Counted from the stretch's first letter, positions 8,767-18,584 are shown. The stretch is DNA of 28,517 nucleotides from CAZLNO01 sp964561005 (GCA_964561005.1 CAZLNO010000045.1:1-28517), one strand, 5' to 3'. Notes: generated by a model from the letters alone, not told the origin. A program made the numbers and translations.

Positions 8767-9318
8767 ATGATCCGGCGCGTCCTCACAGACACGCGCGGCG
8801 TCACCGCCGTCGAGTTCGCGCTCGTCTCGCCGCTGGTGCTGCTGCTGATGATCGCCACCGTCGACCTGGGCTACACCCTCACGGTGCAGCAGCTCCTGGA
8901 GGCCAGCGCGCGCGAGGCCTCGCGCTACGGCATCACCGGCGAGGTGCCCCAGGGCCAGACCCGGCAGGAAGTGATCCGCGACATCGTCGAGCGGCACACC
9001 GCCGGCCTGGTCGACATGGAACGCCTGGACATCGACACCCTCGCCTACACCGCCTTCGAGAACGTCGGCAAGCCGGAGCCGTTCGACGACGCCAACGGCA
9101 ACGGCCAGCGCGACAGCGGCGAGAGCTATTCCGACGTCAACGGCAACGGCCAGTGGGACCCCGACATGGGCCGTTCCGACGCCGGCGGCTCCGGCGATGT
9201 CGTCGTCTACACCCTGACCTACCCGCAGCCCGTGCTCATCCCGTACATGGCGCCGTTTTACGGCACCGACACCTTCACCCACCGGACGCGGGCGGTGGTC
9301 CGCAACGAGCCTTTCTAG
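8767..9318 (+). CDS. tadE: TadE-type pseudopilin with two EF-hand-like loops
   Basis: This 183-residue protein begins with the TadE signature: a short basic leader, GVTAVEFALVSPLVLLLMI with the conserved Glu, and a single hydrophobic helix. It is predicted to be processed by the prepilin peptidase and to act as a minor pilin. Unusually, residues 108-119 and 123-134 form two tandem calcium-loop sequences. DANGNGQRDSGE matches the canonical 12-residue EF-hand spacing (D1, N3, N5, G6, D9, E12), and DVNGNGQWDPDM matches all but the last position. Calcium binding is inferred. The stop lies 14 bp before the second pseudopilin gene. Confidence 0.9.
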   Translation: MIRRVLTDTRGVTAVEFALVSPLVLLLMIATVDLGYTLTVQQLLEASAREASRYGITGEVPQGQTRQEVIRDIVERHTAGLVDMERLDIDTLAYTAFENVGKPEPFDDANGNGQRDSGESYSDVNGNGQWDPDMGRSDAGGSGDVVVYTLTYPQPVLIPYMAPFYGTDTFTHRTRAVVRNEPF

Positions 9319-9332
9319 AAGGGCACCACGCC

Positions 9333-9941
9333 ATGCGCGCCCTTGCCCGAACCCTTGTCAACCTGCGCCGCTGCCGCGCCGGGGTGGCCGCCATCGAGGC
9401 GGCGCTGGCGCTGCCGATCCTGCTCGTCATCACGCTGGCCGGCGTGGACGTTGTCGGTTATGTCGCCACGGCCAAGAAGGTGGACCGTCTCTCCGGCGCC
9501 ATCGCCGACCTCACCGCGCGCGCCGACCGGATGCGCGACGACACGCGGTGCACGGAGTCCGACTGCCTGGGCATGCTGTTCCTGGCCGCCGCCCAGGTGG
9601 CCGACCCCCTCGACCTGGAGAACAACGGGCGGCTGATCGTCTCCAGCCTGGTGGACCCCACGGACGGCCCGCCGGAGATTTCCTGGCAGCGCACCGGCCC
9701 CGACTACACCATCGAGGCCACCAGCAAGATCGGCGCCGAGGGCGAGGCCTTCGACATGCCGGAGGGCTTTGATCTGCCCGAGGGCGACAACGCCATCGTC
9801 GTCGAGATCTTCTACGACTACCAGCCCTTCCCGCTCTCCGGCGATCTGCTCTTCGCCACCCCGGCGCTGAGCACCCGGCTCTACCGCATGGCCGTGTTCC
9901 GGCCGCGCTTCGGCTCGCTGGCCGAACTGGAAGACAGTTAG
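9333..9941 (+). CDS. tadF: TadF/TadE-like pseudopilin
   Basis: This 202-residue protein is a second TadE-like pseudopilin, in the position usually called TadF. It has a basic N-terminus, then GVAAIEAALALPILLVITL with the conserved Glu, and one hydrophobic helix. The rest (about residues 45-202) is predicted periplasmic and contains two cysteines close together (RCTESDCLG), likely a disulfide. Residues following the helix (ADLTARADRMR) look helical. A segment near the end (AIVVEIFYDYQPF) resembles the strand seen at the end of many TadE-type proteins. The stop codon overlaps the ribosome site of tadG (AGGAGG at 9940-9945), a sign of coupling. Confidence 0.86.
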   Translation: MRALARTLVNLRRCRAGVAAIEAALALPILLVITLAGVDVVGYVATAKKVDRLSGAIADLTARADRMRDDTRCTESDCLGMLFLAAAQVADPLDLENNGRLIVSSLVDPTDGPPEISWQRTGPDYTIEATSKIGAEGEAFDMPEGFDLPEGDNAIVVEIFYDYQPFPLSGDLLFATPALSTRLYRMAVFRPRFGSLAELEDS

Positions 9942-9950
9942 GAGGCACCC

Positions 9951-11552
<1,602 letters not shown>

Positions 11553-11599
11553 CGCGCGCCGGCACGCGCACCCGCCGATCGCGAGAAAGGAGAAAGGCC

Positions 11600-13000
11600 A
11601 TGGCCGACAACAACAGCGCCCCCCTCTCCGACATGGAGGCCTCGCTGGCCGACAGCGCCACGATCGTCGACCTGCAGACGCGGCAGGAACCCCGCCGGTG
11701 CGACGCCGGCCGGGCCAACCGTTCGTGGAGCGCGCCGGCGACGGGCGCGCCTGGCGCCGCGTCCGCCGACCCTGACATGGAAGACGGCGTGAAAGGGGAC
11801 ACGGCGGACACCCCGTCCGCCATTCCCGAGACCGTCGAGGCCGTTGCCCTGGCCGCCGCCCGCAAGGGCCGCGAGGACCCCGACAGCCTCGGCGCGGCGG
11901 ACTTCGTGACGGTCTGCAACGTTCTGCTGGACCACCCGGACAGGATCGACGAGAAGACGCGCAAGCTGGCCGCGCGCGGGCAGCGCCTGCCGCAGACGCT
12001 GCTGTCCGACGCCGTGCGTCACTGCTGTCGCGTCGTGGCCGGGTGGGGCGAGGCGGAGGGGGCGACGGACGACCTCGGCGCGGACGTCGCGCCCGTCCCG
12101 CAACACCCACAAACACCCGCCGCGGCCACGCCGGCCAGCCAAGCGCCGCGCCCGAGCGACGGCCGCCGCAGCGAATGGCTGGCCCGTATCGTCCACGAGG
12201 CTGGCGCGCCGGACGGCCGTGCGGTCGAGAGCATCGAGACCGAGCGCCTGCGCCTGTGCGCGCTGCGCATGCCGCGCACGCACGACCCGGCGCAGCTTGC
12301 CGAGCTGGCCGCCTCGGTCCGCGACAAGGGCGTGCTGCAGCCCCTGATCGTGCGCACCGTCGGCCAGGGCTATGAGATCGTCGCCGGCGAGCGGCGCTGG
12401 CTGGCGGCCCGTGCGCTCGGGCGCAGCCGCGTGCCGGCCGTGGTGCTGACCCTTTCCGACCAGGAGGTGCTGGAGGTCGCCCTGGTCGAGAACCTGCAGC
12501 GCCGCGATCTCGACCCCATCGAGGAGGCCGAGGGCTATCGCCAGCTCGTCGAGACCTACGGGCTGGACCAGGAGACGCTGGCCCGCGCCGTCGGCAAGAG
12601 CCGCAGCCACATCTGCCACATGCTGCGCCTGCTGCGCCTGCCGCATCACGCCCAGCACCTGCTGCGCGAGGGAAGGGTCAGCGCCGGCCACGCCCGCGCC
12701 GCCCTGGCCGCCGAGAACCCTGGCGCTTTGGTCGTCCGGGCCGCCGACCGGAATCTGACGGTGCGCGAGGTCGAGCGTCTGGCCCGCGCCGAGCCGCGCC
12801 GGCCCGCGTCCTCGCGGCGCGGGGATAGCCCGGCCGAGCATCCGCGCCGGGCGGCGCTGCAGGACCGCCTGGCGCAACTCACCGGCCGGCCCGCGCAGCT
12901 TCGACTGGACGCCGCCGGCCACGGCAAGCTGACCCTGGACGTCGACGTCGCGCTGATCGAGAGCCTGATCCGCGCGCTGGAAGGGGACGCGGCGTCATGA
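11600..13000 (+). CDS. ParB-like protein with long N-terminal extension
   Basis: This 466-residue protein has a ParB/Spo0J-type core from about residue 212. It contains the box I GVLQPL (244-249), the CTP-site motif GERRWLAA (263-270), ENLQRRDL (297-304) and a KorB/ParB-type helix-turn-helix (about 324-347, LDQETLARAVGKSRSHI). In canonical ParB the second motif is GERRxR; here its final Arg is Leu. The first 210 residues are an extension not found in chromosomal ParB: a low-complexity start, a helical segment (about 76-150) and a proline-rich linker. The ATG has an AGGAGAAAGG ribosome site. The gene lies 47 bp after tadG and overlaps the next gene by 4 bp. No ParA lies beside it, so plain chromosome partition seems less likely than a nucleoid-linked or regulatory role. 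Confidence 0.85.
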   Translation: MADNNSAPLSDMEASLADSATIVDLQTRQEPRRCDAGRANRSWSAPATGAPGAASADPDMEDGVKGDTADTPSAIPETVEAVALAAARKGREDPDSLGAADFVTVCNVLLDHPDRIDEKTRKLAARGQRLPQTLLSDAVRHCCRVVAGWGEAEGATDDLGADVAPVPQHPQTPAAATPASQAPRPSDGRRSEWLARIVHEAGAPDGRAVESIETERLRLCALRMPRTHDPAQLAELAASVRDKGVLQPLIVRTVGQGYEIVAGERRWLAARALGRSRVPAVVLTLSDQEVLEVALVENLQRRDLDPIEEAEGYRQLVETYGLDQETLARAVGKSRSHICHMLRLLRLPHHAQHLLREGRVSAGHARAALAAENPGALVVRAADRNLTVREVERLARAEPRRPASSRRGDSPAEHPRRAALQDRLAQLTGRPAQLRLDAAGHGKLTLDVDVALIESLIRALEGDAAS

Positions 13001-13818
13001 CGCGACGCCGGCCGCCACACTGGACCCCGCGGGTCATCGAGGGCCCGGAGCCGCGCTTCCGCCTCGACTCGCTCGATCTGGAGACGCGGGCCCTGGCCGA
13101 GGCCTGCGCCAAGCGGGAGGGCATGTCCCTGGATGCCTGGCTCCAGCGGGCCGTCCGGCAAACGCTCTCCGGCGAGGATGAACCGGGACCCTGGAGCCTC
13201 TGGCCGGAGTCCTGGACCGGGCCCGGGCACGCCACGAACCAGGGTACAGACCAAAGGGATGCGGCGGATGGGATGGCGGAGAGCGTGGCCCAGTCCGCCT
13301 GGGTGGTGCAGCAGCTTGGCCCGGACGCCGACCCGCAACAGCGCGCGCGCCTGGGCCACATGCCCAGCCGGGCGGTGCCGAGCGAGGCACAGTCGTTCGA
13401 CCCCGAGGGCACCGCGGACATCTACGAGGAAATCCCGGCCGTGCTGCGCCGGCCGCTGGACGAGCTGCTGCCAGGCGAGCGCCGCTTCCAGATGCTGCTG
13501 CGCGCCTTCTACATCGCCATCGGCCTTGCCCTGGCGGCGACCGGCCTGGGCCTCGCCGCCGCCCAGCACCCCTACACCCGCGCCCAGTTGCCGCCCGTCA
13601 TCCGGGCGCCACTTATCGAACTGAACACCAGACTGCACCACCTTATCACGCATTGGGAGGACCATGTCCGCCAGTACGTCTCGGACCACTGGAAAGACGG
13701 ACGGACCGCGTCCAGCCACGTCTCGCACGAACGCACGATTGCCATGAGGAATCGCCATGACCCCCGCTTCGACCCATTGCCCCACGGCACAGCAAGCAGG
13801 GTTGCCGGCCATGAATGA
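12997..13818 (+). CDS. Single-pass membrane protein with RHH/PodJ-like N-terminus
   Basis: I do not recognise this 273-residue protein as a named family. Residues 22-57 (RLDSLDLETRALAEACAKR, then EGMSLDAWLQRAVRQTL) have the strand-helix-helix look of ribbon-helix-helix proteins. They also resemble the short N-terminal motif of PodJ-type polar localisation factors, in which a GMTLGEWL-like turn is conserved. A low-complexity stretch follows, and then one strong hydrophobic segment (about 169-189, RAFYIAIGLALAATGLGLA). The C-terminal 85 residues would lie on the far side of the membrane. The start overlaps the ParB-like stop (ATGA) and the end overlaps the next gene by 8 bp. The layout suggests a membrane anchor for a cytoplasmic DNA- or protein-binding head; that is inference. 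Confidence 0.72.
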   Translation: MTRRRPPHWTPRVIEGPEPRFRLDSLDLETRALAEACAKREGMSLDAWLQRAVRQTLSGEDEPGPWSLWPESWTGPGHATNQGTDQRDAADGMAESVAQSAWVVQQLGPDADPQQRARLGHMPSRAVPSEAQSFDPEGTADIYEEIPAVLRRPLDELLPGERRFQMLLRAFYIAIGLALAATGLGLAAAQHPYTRAQLPPVIRAPLIELNTRLHHLITHWEDHVRQYVSDHWKDGRTASSHVSHERTIAMRNRHDPRFDPLPHGTASRVAGHE

Positions 13819-13993
13819 CGCCAGGGACCTCAAGCTGGCGGCCGCCTTCCTCCGCTCCATCTGGACCGAGGACCCCAAGGTCGGCGCCGAAATCGAGATG
13901 CTCGCCACCCGCATCGACGACCTGGTCCAGCAGGTCAGGCGTGATGCGCCACGTGCCGACGGCCAGCAGGCCGGAGACTCCTCCAACTCGTAG
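13811..13993 (+). CDS. Small hypothetical protein (60 aa)
   Basis: This small frame encodes 60 residues that are helical and charged (AAAFLRSIWTEDPKVGAEI, then EMLATRIDDLVQQVRRD), and the second helix could form a coiled coil. The ATG at 13811 is preferred because it overlaps the upstream stop by 8 bp, which suggests coupled translation. An earlier in-frame ATG at 13757 would add 18 unremarkable residues inside the previous gene. It is soluble, with no membrane segment or signal. It is the last gene on this strand before recG, whose stop is 12 bp away on the opposite strand. Its function is unknown. Confidence 0.6.
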   Translation: MNDARDLKLAAAFLRSIWTEDPKVGAEIEMLATRIDDLVQQVRRDAPRADGQQAGDSSNS

Positions 13994-14005
13994 AAATCCC
14001 GGTGG

Positions 14006-16096
14006 TCACCCCGCGCGCAGATAGCGCACCGCGGCGTCGCGCTCGAAGAGGTAGAGCAGCATGCGCAACGCCCGGCCGCGTTCATCCTGAAGCTCCGGGT
14101 CGCGCTCCAGCACCAGCCGGGCGTCGTCGCGCGCGGCGGCCAGCAGCTCGCCGTGGACCGCCAGATCGGCCAGGCGGAACTCGGGAAAGCCGCTCTGCCG
14201 CGTACCCAGCAGCTCGCCGGCGCCGCGCAGCCGCAAGTCCTCCTCGGCGATGCGGAAGCCGTCGTCGGTCTCGCGCAGCGTGCGCAGCCGGGCCCGCGCC
14301 GTCTCCCCCAGCGGCCCCTGGTACAGCAGCAGGCAGGTCCCGCGCCGGTTGCCGCGCCCGATGCGGCCGCGAAGCTGGTGAAGCTGCGCCAGGCCGAAGC
14401 GCTCGGCGTGCTCGATCACCATCACCGTGGCGGCCGGCACGTCGACGCCCACCTCGATGACCGTGGTGGCGACCAGCAGGTCCACCTCGCCGTCCTTGAA
14501 GGCCGCCATCACGCCGTCCTTGTCGGCCGCCTTCATGCGGCCGTGCACCAGCCCGACGCGCGGCCCGAAGCGCGCCTTCAGCGCGGCATGGCGCGCCTCG
14601 GCGGCGGCCATCTCGCTGCCTTCCGACTCCTCCACCAGCGGGCACACCCAGTACGCCTTGTGGCCCTGGTCCAGGGCGCGCGCCACGGCGTCCACCACCT
14701 GGTCCAGGCGGTCGAGCGGGACCGTGCGGGTGTCCACCGGCTGTCGGCCCGCCGGCTTTTCGGTCAGGCGCGAGGCCTCCATGTCGCCGTAGGAGGTCAG
14801 CATCAGGGTGCGCGGAATCGGCGTCGCGGTCATCACCAGGACATCGACGCCCCGGCCCTTGGACTGCAGCGACATGCGCTGGTGGACGCCGAAGCGGTGC
14901 TGCTCGTCGATCACCGCCAGGCCCAGGTCCTGGAAGGCCACGTCCTCCTGGAACAGCGCGTGCGTGCCGACGGCCAGCCGGGCCCGCCCGCTCGCCAGTT
15001 CGTCCAGCACCGCCTGGCGCTCGCGTCCCTTGTCGCGGCCGGTCAGCAGCAGGACGTTCACCCCGGCGGCGTCCGCCAGCGGCCGGATCGTGGCATGATG
15101 CTGACGCGCCAGGATCTCCGTGGGCGCCATCAGAGCCGCCTGGCAGCCCGCCTCCACCGCCGTCAGCATGGCCAGCAGCGCCACCACCGTCTTGCCGCTG
15201 CCCACGTCGCCCTGCAGCAGCCGCAGCATGCGGTGCGGCGCCGCCATGTCGTCCAGGATCTCCGCCACCGCCCGCCGCTGCGAGGCGGTCAACTCGAAGG
15301 GCAGCGCGGCGATCGCCTTGTCCCGCAGGTGGCCGTCGCCCTGGATCGCCCGCCCCTTCAGGCGCACCTGCTGCCGGCGCACCAGGCTGAGCGCAAGCTG
15401 GTTGGCCAGCAGCTCGTCATAGGCCAGGCGCTGGCGCGGGGGAGCCATCTCCGAGAGGTCGCCCTCGCCCTGGGGTGCGTGCGCGGCCAGCAGGGCCTCG
15501 CGCCAGGCCGGCCAGTCCTGGCGGGTCCGGAAGGTCGGCTCCAGCCACTCGGGCAGCTCCGGCGCGCGCTCCAGCGCCGCCCGCACGGCCTTGGCGACCA
15601 TCTTCTGGGTCAGTCCGGCGGTCAGGGGGTAGACCGGCTCGACGCTCTGAAGCGTTTCCAGTTCCGCCCGCGTGCCGATGTGGTCGGGATGGGTGATCTG
15701 CGGCCAGCCGTGGAAGCGCTCGACCTTGCCGCTGACCACGCGCGTCTCGCCCTCCGGCAGGACGCGGCGCAGGTAGTCGGGCCTGGCGTGGAAGAACACG
15801 AGGTCCAGCGCGCCGCTGTCGTCGTAACAGCGCACCTTGTAGGGCTGGCGCTTGTGGCCCGGCGGCACGTGCTCGGCGACGCGGACGGTCAGCGTCGCCA
15901 CCCGCCCCGGCTGCGCCTCCGTCGCCTTGGGGGCGTAGCGCCGGTCGACGATGCCGCTGGGCAGATGCCAGCAGAGGTCGACCACATGCGGCCCGGCCAG
16001 GCGCTCGAAGGCCGGCCGCGTGCGCGGGCCCACGCCCGGCAGCGAGGCGATCTCCGCGAACAGGGGATAGAGGATCTCGGGTCGCAGGGCTCCCAC
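14006..16096 (-). CDS. recG: ATP-dependent DNA helicase RecG
   Basis: This 696-residue protein is RecG, the fork-regression helicase that remodels stalled replication forks and Holliday junctions. Motifs are the N-terminal wedge/OB-type region (about 15-160), Walker A GDVGSGKT (296-303), the DEQH box (397-400, in AVIDEQHRFGVHQR) and the C-terminal helicase motif HQLRGRIGRG. The start is GTG at 16096. It is the only standard in-frame start between the upstream stop and the conserved LRPEILYPLFAEI, so it is supported by homology even though the GGAGG site is only 1 nt away. Length is usual for the family. The gene converges on the ParB-like operon with a 12-bp gap and no visible terminator. Confidence 0.96.
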   Translation of the reverse strand: MGALRPEILYPLFAEIASLPGVGPRTRPAFERLAGPHVVDLCWHLPSGIVDRRYAPKATEAQPGRVATLTVRVAEHVPPGHKRQPYKVRCYDDSGALDLVFFHARPDYLRRVLPEGETRVVSGKVERFHGWPQITHPDHIGTRAELETLQSVEPVYPLTAGLTQKMVAKAVRAALERAPELPEWLEPTFRTRQDWPAWREALLAAHAPQGEGDLSEMAPPRQRLAYDELLANQLALSLVRRQQVRLKGRAIQGDGHLRDKAIAALPFELTASQRRAVAEILDDMAAPHRMLRLLQGDVGSGKTVVALLAMLTAVEAGCQAALMAPTEILARQHHATIRPLADAAGVNVLLLTGRDKGRERQAVLDELASGRARLAVGTHALFQEDVAFQDLGLAVIDEQHRFGVHQRMSLQSKGRGVDVLVMTATPIPRTLMLTSYGDMEASRLTEKPAGRQPVDTRTVPLDRLDQVVDAVARALDQGHKAYWVCPLVEESEGSEMAAAEARHAALKARFGPRVGLVHGRMKAADKDGVMAAFKDGEVDLLVATTVIEVGVDVPAATVMVIEHAERFGLAQLHQLRGRIGRGNRRGTCLLLYQGPLGETARARLRTLRETDDGFRIAEEDLRLRGAGELLGTRQSGFPEFRLADLAVHGELLAAARDDARLVLERDPELQDERGRALRMLLYLFERDAAVRYLRAG

Positions 16097-16402
16097 GCCT
16101 CCGGTCGATCACGCCGCACGGGCACCACGGCTTTCACATAACAAGCCTGTCCGCCGCCCGCCAGATCGCCGCGTCCCCAGGCCCTCGCCTGGCCGCGAGT
16201 CGCCGGCGAAAACGAGGTAGGCCTTTATTAACCGAAACAATGTCAGTCTTCGAACGAGGCACATAAGTTTTCTCTCGGAACCGTAAAACCTGGTGAAGAC
16301 GAAAATTGCATGTGCCCGGCAAGGCAGAGCTGAAACGACAGAACTCTTAATTGAATCAACGCGGCCGGATCGAAAGCCGACACGACCGCGCGGAGCCCGT
16401 CC
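16097..16402. other. Divergent intergenic region between recG and the metalloprotease gene
   Basis: This 306-bp spacer must carry the promoters for recG (minus) and the metalloprotease gene (plus). The centre (about 16200-16370) is visibly richer in A+T than the flanks. It contains a single TTAAC half-site at 16228-16232 but no second TTAA seven bases away, so I do not call a CtrA box. An imperfect symmetric element lies at 16267-16289 (GTTTT, CGGAACCG, AAAAC). No convincing -35/-10 pair stands out. A 62-codon minus-strand frame (16134-16322) has no recognisable features and is not called. Confidence 0.5.
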
Positions 16403-18169
16403 ATGCCGATTCGCATCCTGGACTTGTCGCTGGCCGATCAGGTCACGACGCTCTACCTCGCCTATTTCGGTCGCTCCCCCGACGCGCCCGGCCTGCGCTT
16501 CTGGACCGAGGAGGCGGCGGCGGCGCTGGCCGATGGGCGCGATCTGGCCGGCACGCTGCGCAACGTGGCGGAATCCTTTCGCCTGTCCGAGGAGAGCCGG
16601 AGCACGCATCCGGTCCTCGCCCCCGACGCAACGCCGCCGGCGGACGCGGCGATCCGGGATTTCATTAGCGACGTCTACATCAACCTCTTCGACCGGCCGC
16701 CCGAGGATGCCGGCCTGGCCTTCTGGACCGACGAGATCCGGGACCGACTGGAGAAGGGGGGCGCGCTCGGCGACGTGGTGGTCGACATGATCGCCGGCGC
16801 GCGGGGCGCCGACGCCGACACGGTGCGCGACAAGATCGCCGGCGGCGGCGCGGGCGATCCCCCGCCCGCGGACCGGGACGACGACGTGGGGAACCGCCCC
16901 GACAACGCGCCGCCCCGCCCTGCCCTCGACGTCGTGACCCTGCGCGAGGGCGGGAAGCAGCGCTTCAACGTTCTGGACAACGATCGCGACCCGGACGGCG
17001 ACGCCCTTTCGGCCATCCGGGCGGGCCCCGTCGAGGGCGGTGATCTGATGCTCTCGCGCAGCGGCAACGCTCTCTTCGACGCCGAGGGCGAGTACAACGG
17101 CGTGCAGCAGGTGACCTACGAGGTGTCCGACGGCAATGGCGGCCGCGCCACGGGCACCATCGAGATCCGGGTGATCGGGGTGAACGATCCGCCGGAAGCG
17201 GTGACCGACCTGCTGGCCGCCGCGCCGGGCGAGCGCGTCGTCTTCGATCCCCTGGCGAACGACCGCGACCCTGACGGCGCGACGCCCCGGCTTCTCGCGG
17301 TCGACGACAGCGAGGCCGGCACGGTCGCCCGCCTGCCCGACGGGCGCGTCGCCTTCACCGCCGATCCCGGCGCGAGCGGGCATGTCGGCTTCACCTACAC
17401 CGTCGTCGACGACGCCGGCGCCACCGCGACCGGGCGGGTGGACATCGACCTCGACGCCGGTCCCGAGGTCGCGACGGGGCGGATCGCCACACCCCCGCTG
17501 GACGTGGCCTTCGCCGACGACCCCGCGCTCGCCGGGCTGGAAGATGAGATCACCGCCACCCTGGAGCGCGCCCTGTCGAACTGGACCCGCTGGATCGAGA
17601 CGGCGGACAGGGCGGCGATCGAAATGCAGGTGGGGATTCTCGAAGACCCCCAACCCGGCGTGCTTGCCGCCGGGGGCTCGTCCTTCGTGTTCGGCGACGC
17701 GCCCCGCCGCACCGTGGCGCAGGAAGAGCTGATCGCCGGCGAGGACGCGAACGGGACCCTGCCTGACGCCTCGCTGTTCTTTCCGTCCGCGCGTCTGGCC
17801 GATCTGAACTTCGGGACCGACGGGATCACGCCCGGCCGCGGACCTGACGCCGAGGTGATCCTGACCCACGAGATCGGCCACGCCCTGGGCTTCCTCGGCA
17901 ACGACCGGGAGTCCACCTGGGGCGCGCTGGTCGCCGAGGACCCGGCGCTCGGCACGGTGTTCACCGGCGCCGCCGCCACCGCGGCCAACGGCGGCGAACC
18001 GGTGGCGCTGGAGCCCGGCAGCGCGCACCTCCTCGACGACGCGTTCCGAGGCGCGCTGATGGCCCCGGTGCTGCGGGACGCGACCCCCGCCGCGCCCGGA
18101 GAGGTCGAACTGGCGATCCTGGAGGATCTTGGATTCACGCTGCGCGACGACGTCTTCTTCGGCGCCTGA
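16403..18169 (+). CDS. DUF4214/cadherin-like/leishmanolysin-like metalloprotease
   Basis: This 588-residue protein looks like a secreted zinc protease. Two DUF4214-type repeats occupy about residues 13-60 (LYLAYFGRSPDAPGLRFW) and 85-145 (VYINLFDRPPEDAGLAFW). Two cadherin/VCBS-like domains follow (about 165-255 and 258-350) with DNDRDPDGDAL and NDRDPDGATP, motifs that often bind calcium. The C-terminal domain (about 360-588) has HEIGHALGF (His489, Glu490, His493). A distal His542 follows, then 10 residues later Met553 in GALMAPVL, and a closing LEDLGF. That spacing matches M8 leishmanolysin-type zincins, not the short metzincin motif. There is no Sec signal peptide, so type I secretion is likely; that is inference. 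GGAG at 16392-16395 sets the start. Confidence 0.85.
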   Translation: MPIRILDLSLADQVTTLYLAYFGRSPDAPGLRFWTEEAAAALADGRDLAGTLRNVAESFRLSEESRSTHPVLAPDATPPADAAIRDFISDVYINLFDRPPEDAGLAFWTDEIRDRLEKGGALGDVVVDMIAGARGADADTVRDKIAGGGAGDPPPADRDDDVGNRPDNAPPRPALDVVTLREGGKQRFNVLDNDRDPDGDALSAIRAGPVEGGDLMLSRSGNALFDAEGEYNGVQQVTYEVSDGNGGRATGTIEIRVIGVNDPPEAVTDLLAAAPGERVVFDPLANDRDPDGATPRLLAVDDSEAGTVARLPDGRVAFTADPGASGHVGFTYTVVDDAGATATGRVDIDLDAGPEVATGRIATPPLDVAFADDPALAGLEDEITATLERALSNWTRWIETADRAAIEMQVGILEDPQPGVLAAGGSSFVFGDAPRRTVAQEELIAGEDANGTLPDASLFFPSARLADLNFGTDGITPGRGPDAEVILTHEIGHALGFLGNDRESTWGALVAEDPALGTVFTGAAATAANGGEPVALEPGSAHLLDDAFRGALMAPVLRDATPAAPGEVELAILEDLGFTLRDDVFFGA

Positions 18170-18251
18170 CGCCGTCCGGTCACCAAAGGTTAAGAGAGAC
18201 GAAAGGTTTTCGGCGTAACTTTTGGTTGGCAAGACTGCTTGGAGAAGAGCC

Positions 18252-18584
18252 GTGGACGACCGGCGCAACGAAACCGAGGCGATCGCGGCCGACCGTCGCG
18301 CGCACCCGCGCAAGAAGGTGCTCTGGATGGCCGAGCTGCGGGACGAAGCGGGGACGACGGCCTGGGGCGTGGTGTTGGACATCTCGCAGGGCGGCGGCCG
18401 CGTCCGGCTGGACGCCCAAAGCCCCCAACCCGACTGGTCGCGGGAAACCTTCCTGCAAATGGCGATTCCGGGCCGCGCGGAACTGCCCGCCGCCGTGGTC
18501 TGGCGCGAGGCCAACGTCGTCGGCCTGAGATTCCTGGTGCCGCCCGAGGAGGCCGCTCGCCAACTTGCCGCTGTCCTCGGCTGA
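18252..18584 (+). CDS. PilZ-domain protein, putative c-di-GMP receptor
   Basis: This 110-residue protein is essentially a single PilZ domain. It has the c-di-GMP binding motif RRAHPRK (RxxxR) near residue 15, the second motif DISQGGG (DxSxxG) about 28 residues later, and the closing strand VVWREANVVGLRFL. Such proteins sense cyclic di-GMP and act on motility, pili or secretion. I chose GTG 18252 because GGAGAAG at 18241-18247 is well spaced. An in-frame TTG at 18222 would add ten residues and has no ribosome site. The gene is 82 bp after the metalloprotease gene and may be co-transcribed with it. It ends 13 bp from the convergent EamA gene. Confidence 0.85.
   Translation: MDDRRNETEAIAADRRAHPRKKVLWMAELRDEAGTTAWGVVLDISQGGGRVRLDAQSPQPDWSRETFLQMAIPGRAELPAAVVWREANVVGLRFLVPPEEAARQLAAVLG

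Noticed and set aside
14153..16141. A 662-codon plus-strand frame opposite recG
   Set aside because: It is rich in Ala, Gln, His and Arg with no domain; recG on the other strand has all helicase motifs.
16228..16242. Possible CtrA box near TTAACC in the recG/metalloprotease spacer
   Set aside because: Only one half-site; the bases seven positions on either side are not TTAA.
16134..16322. A 62-codon minus-strand frame upstream of recG
   Set aside because: It has no domain and no coding-type composition, and lies in the locally AT-rich spacer; it is not supported as a gene.
18227..18242. Possible sigma-54 promoter (TGGCAAGACTGCTTGG) before the PilZ gene
   Set aside because: GG is present, but the bases 10 bp on are TG, not GC, so the -24/-12 spacing rule fails.
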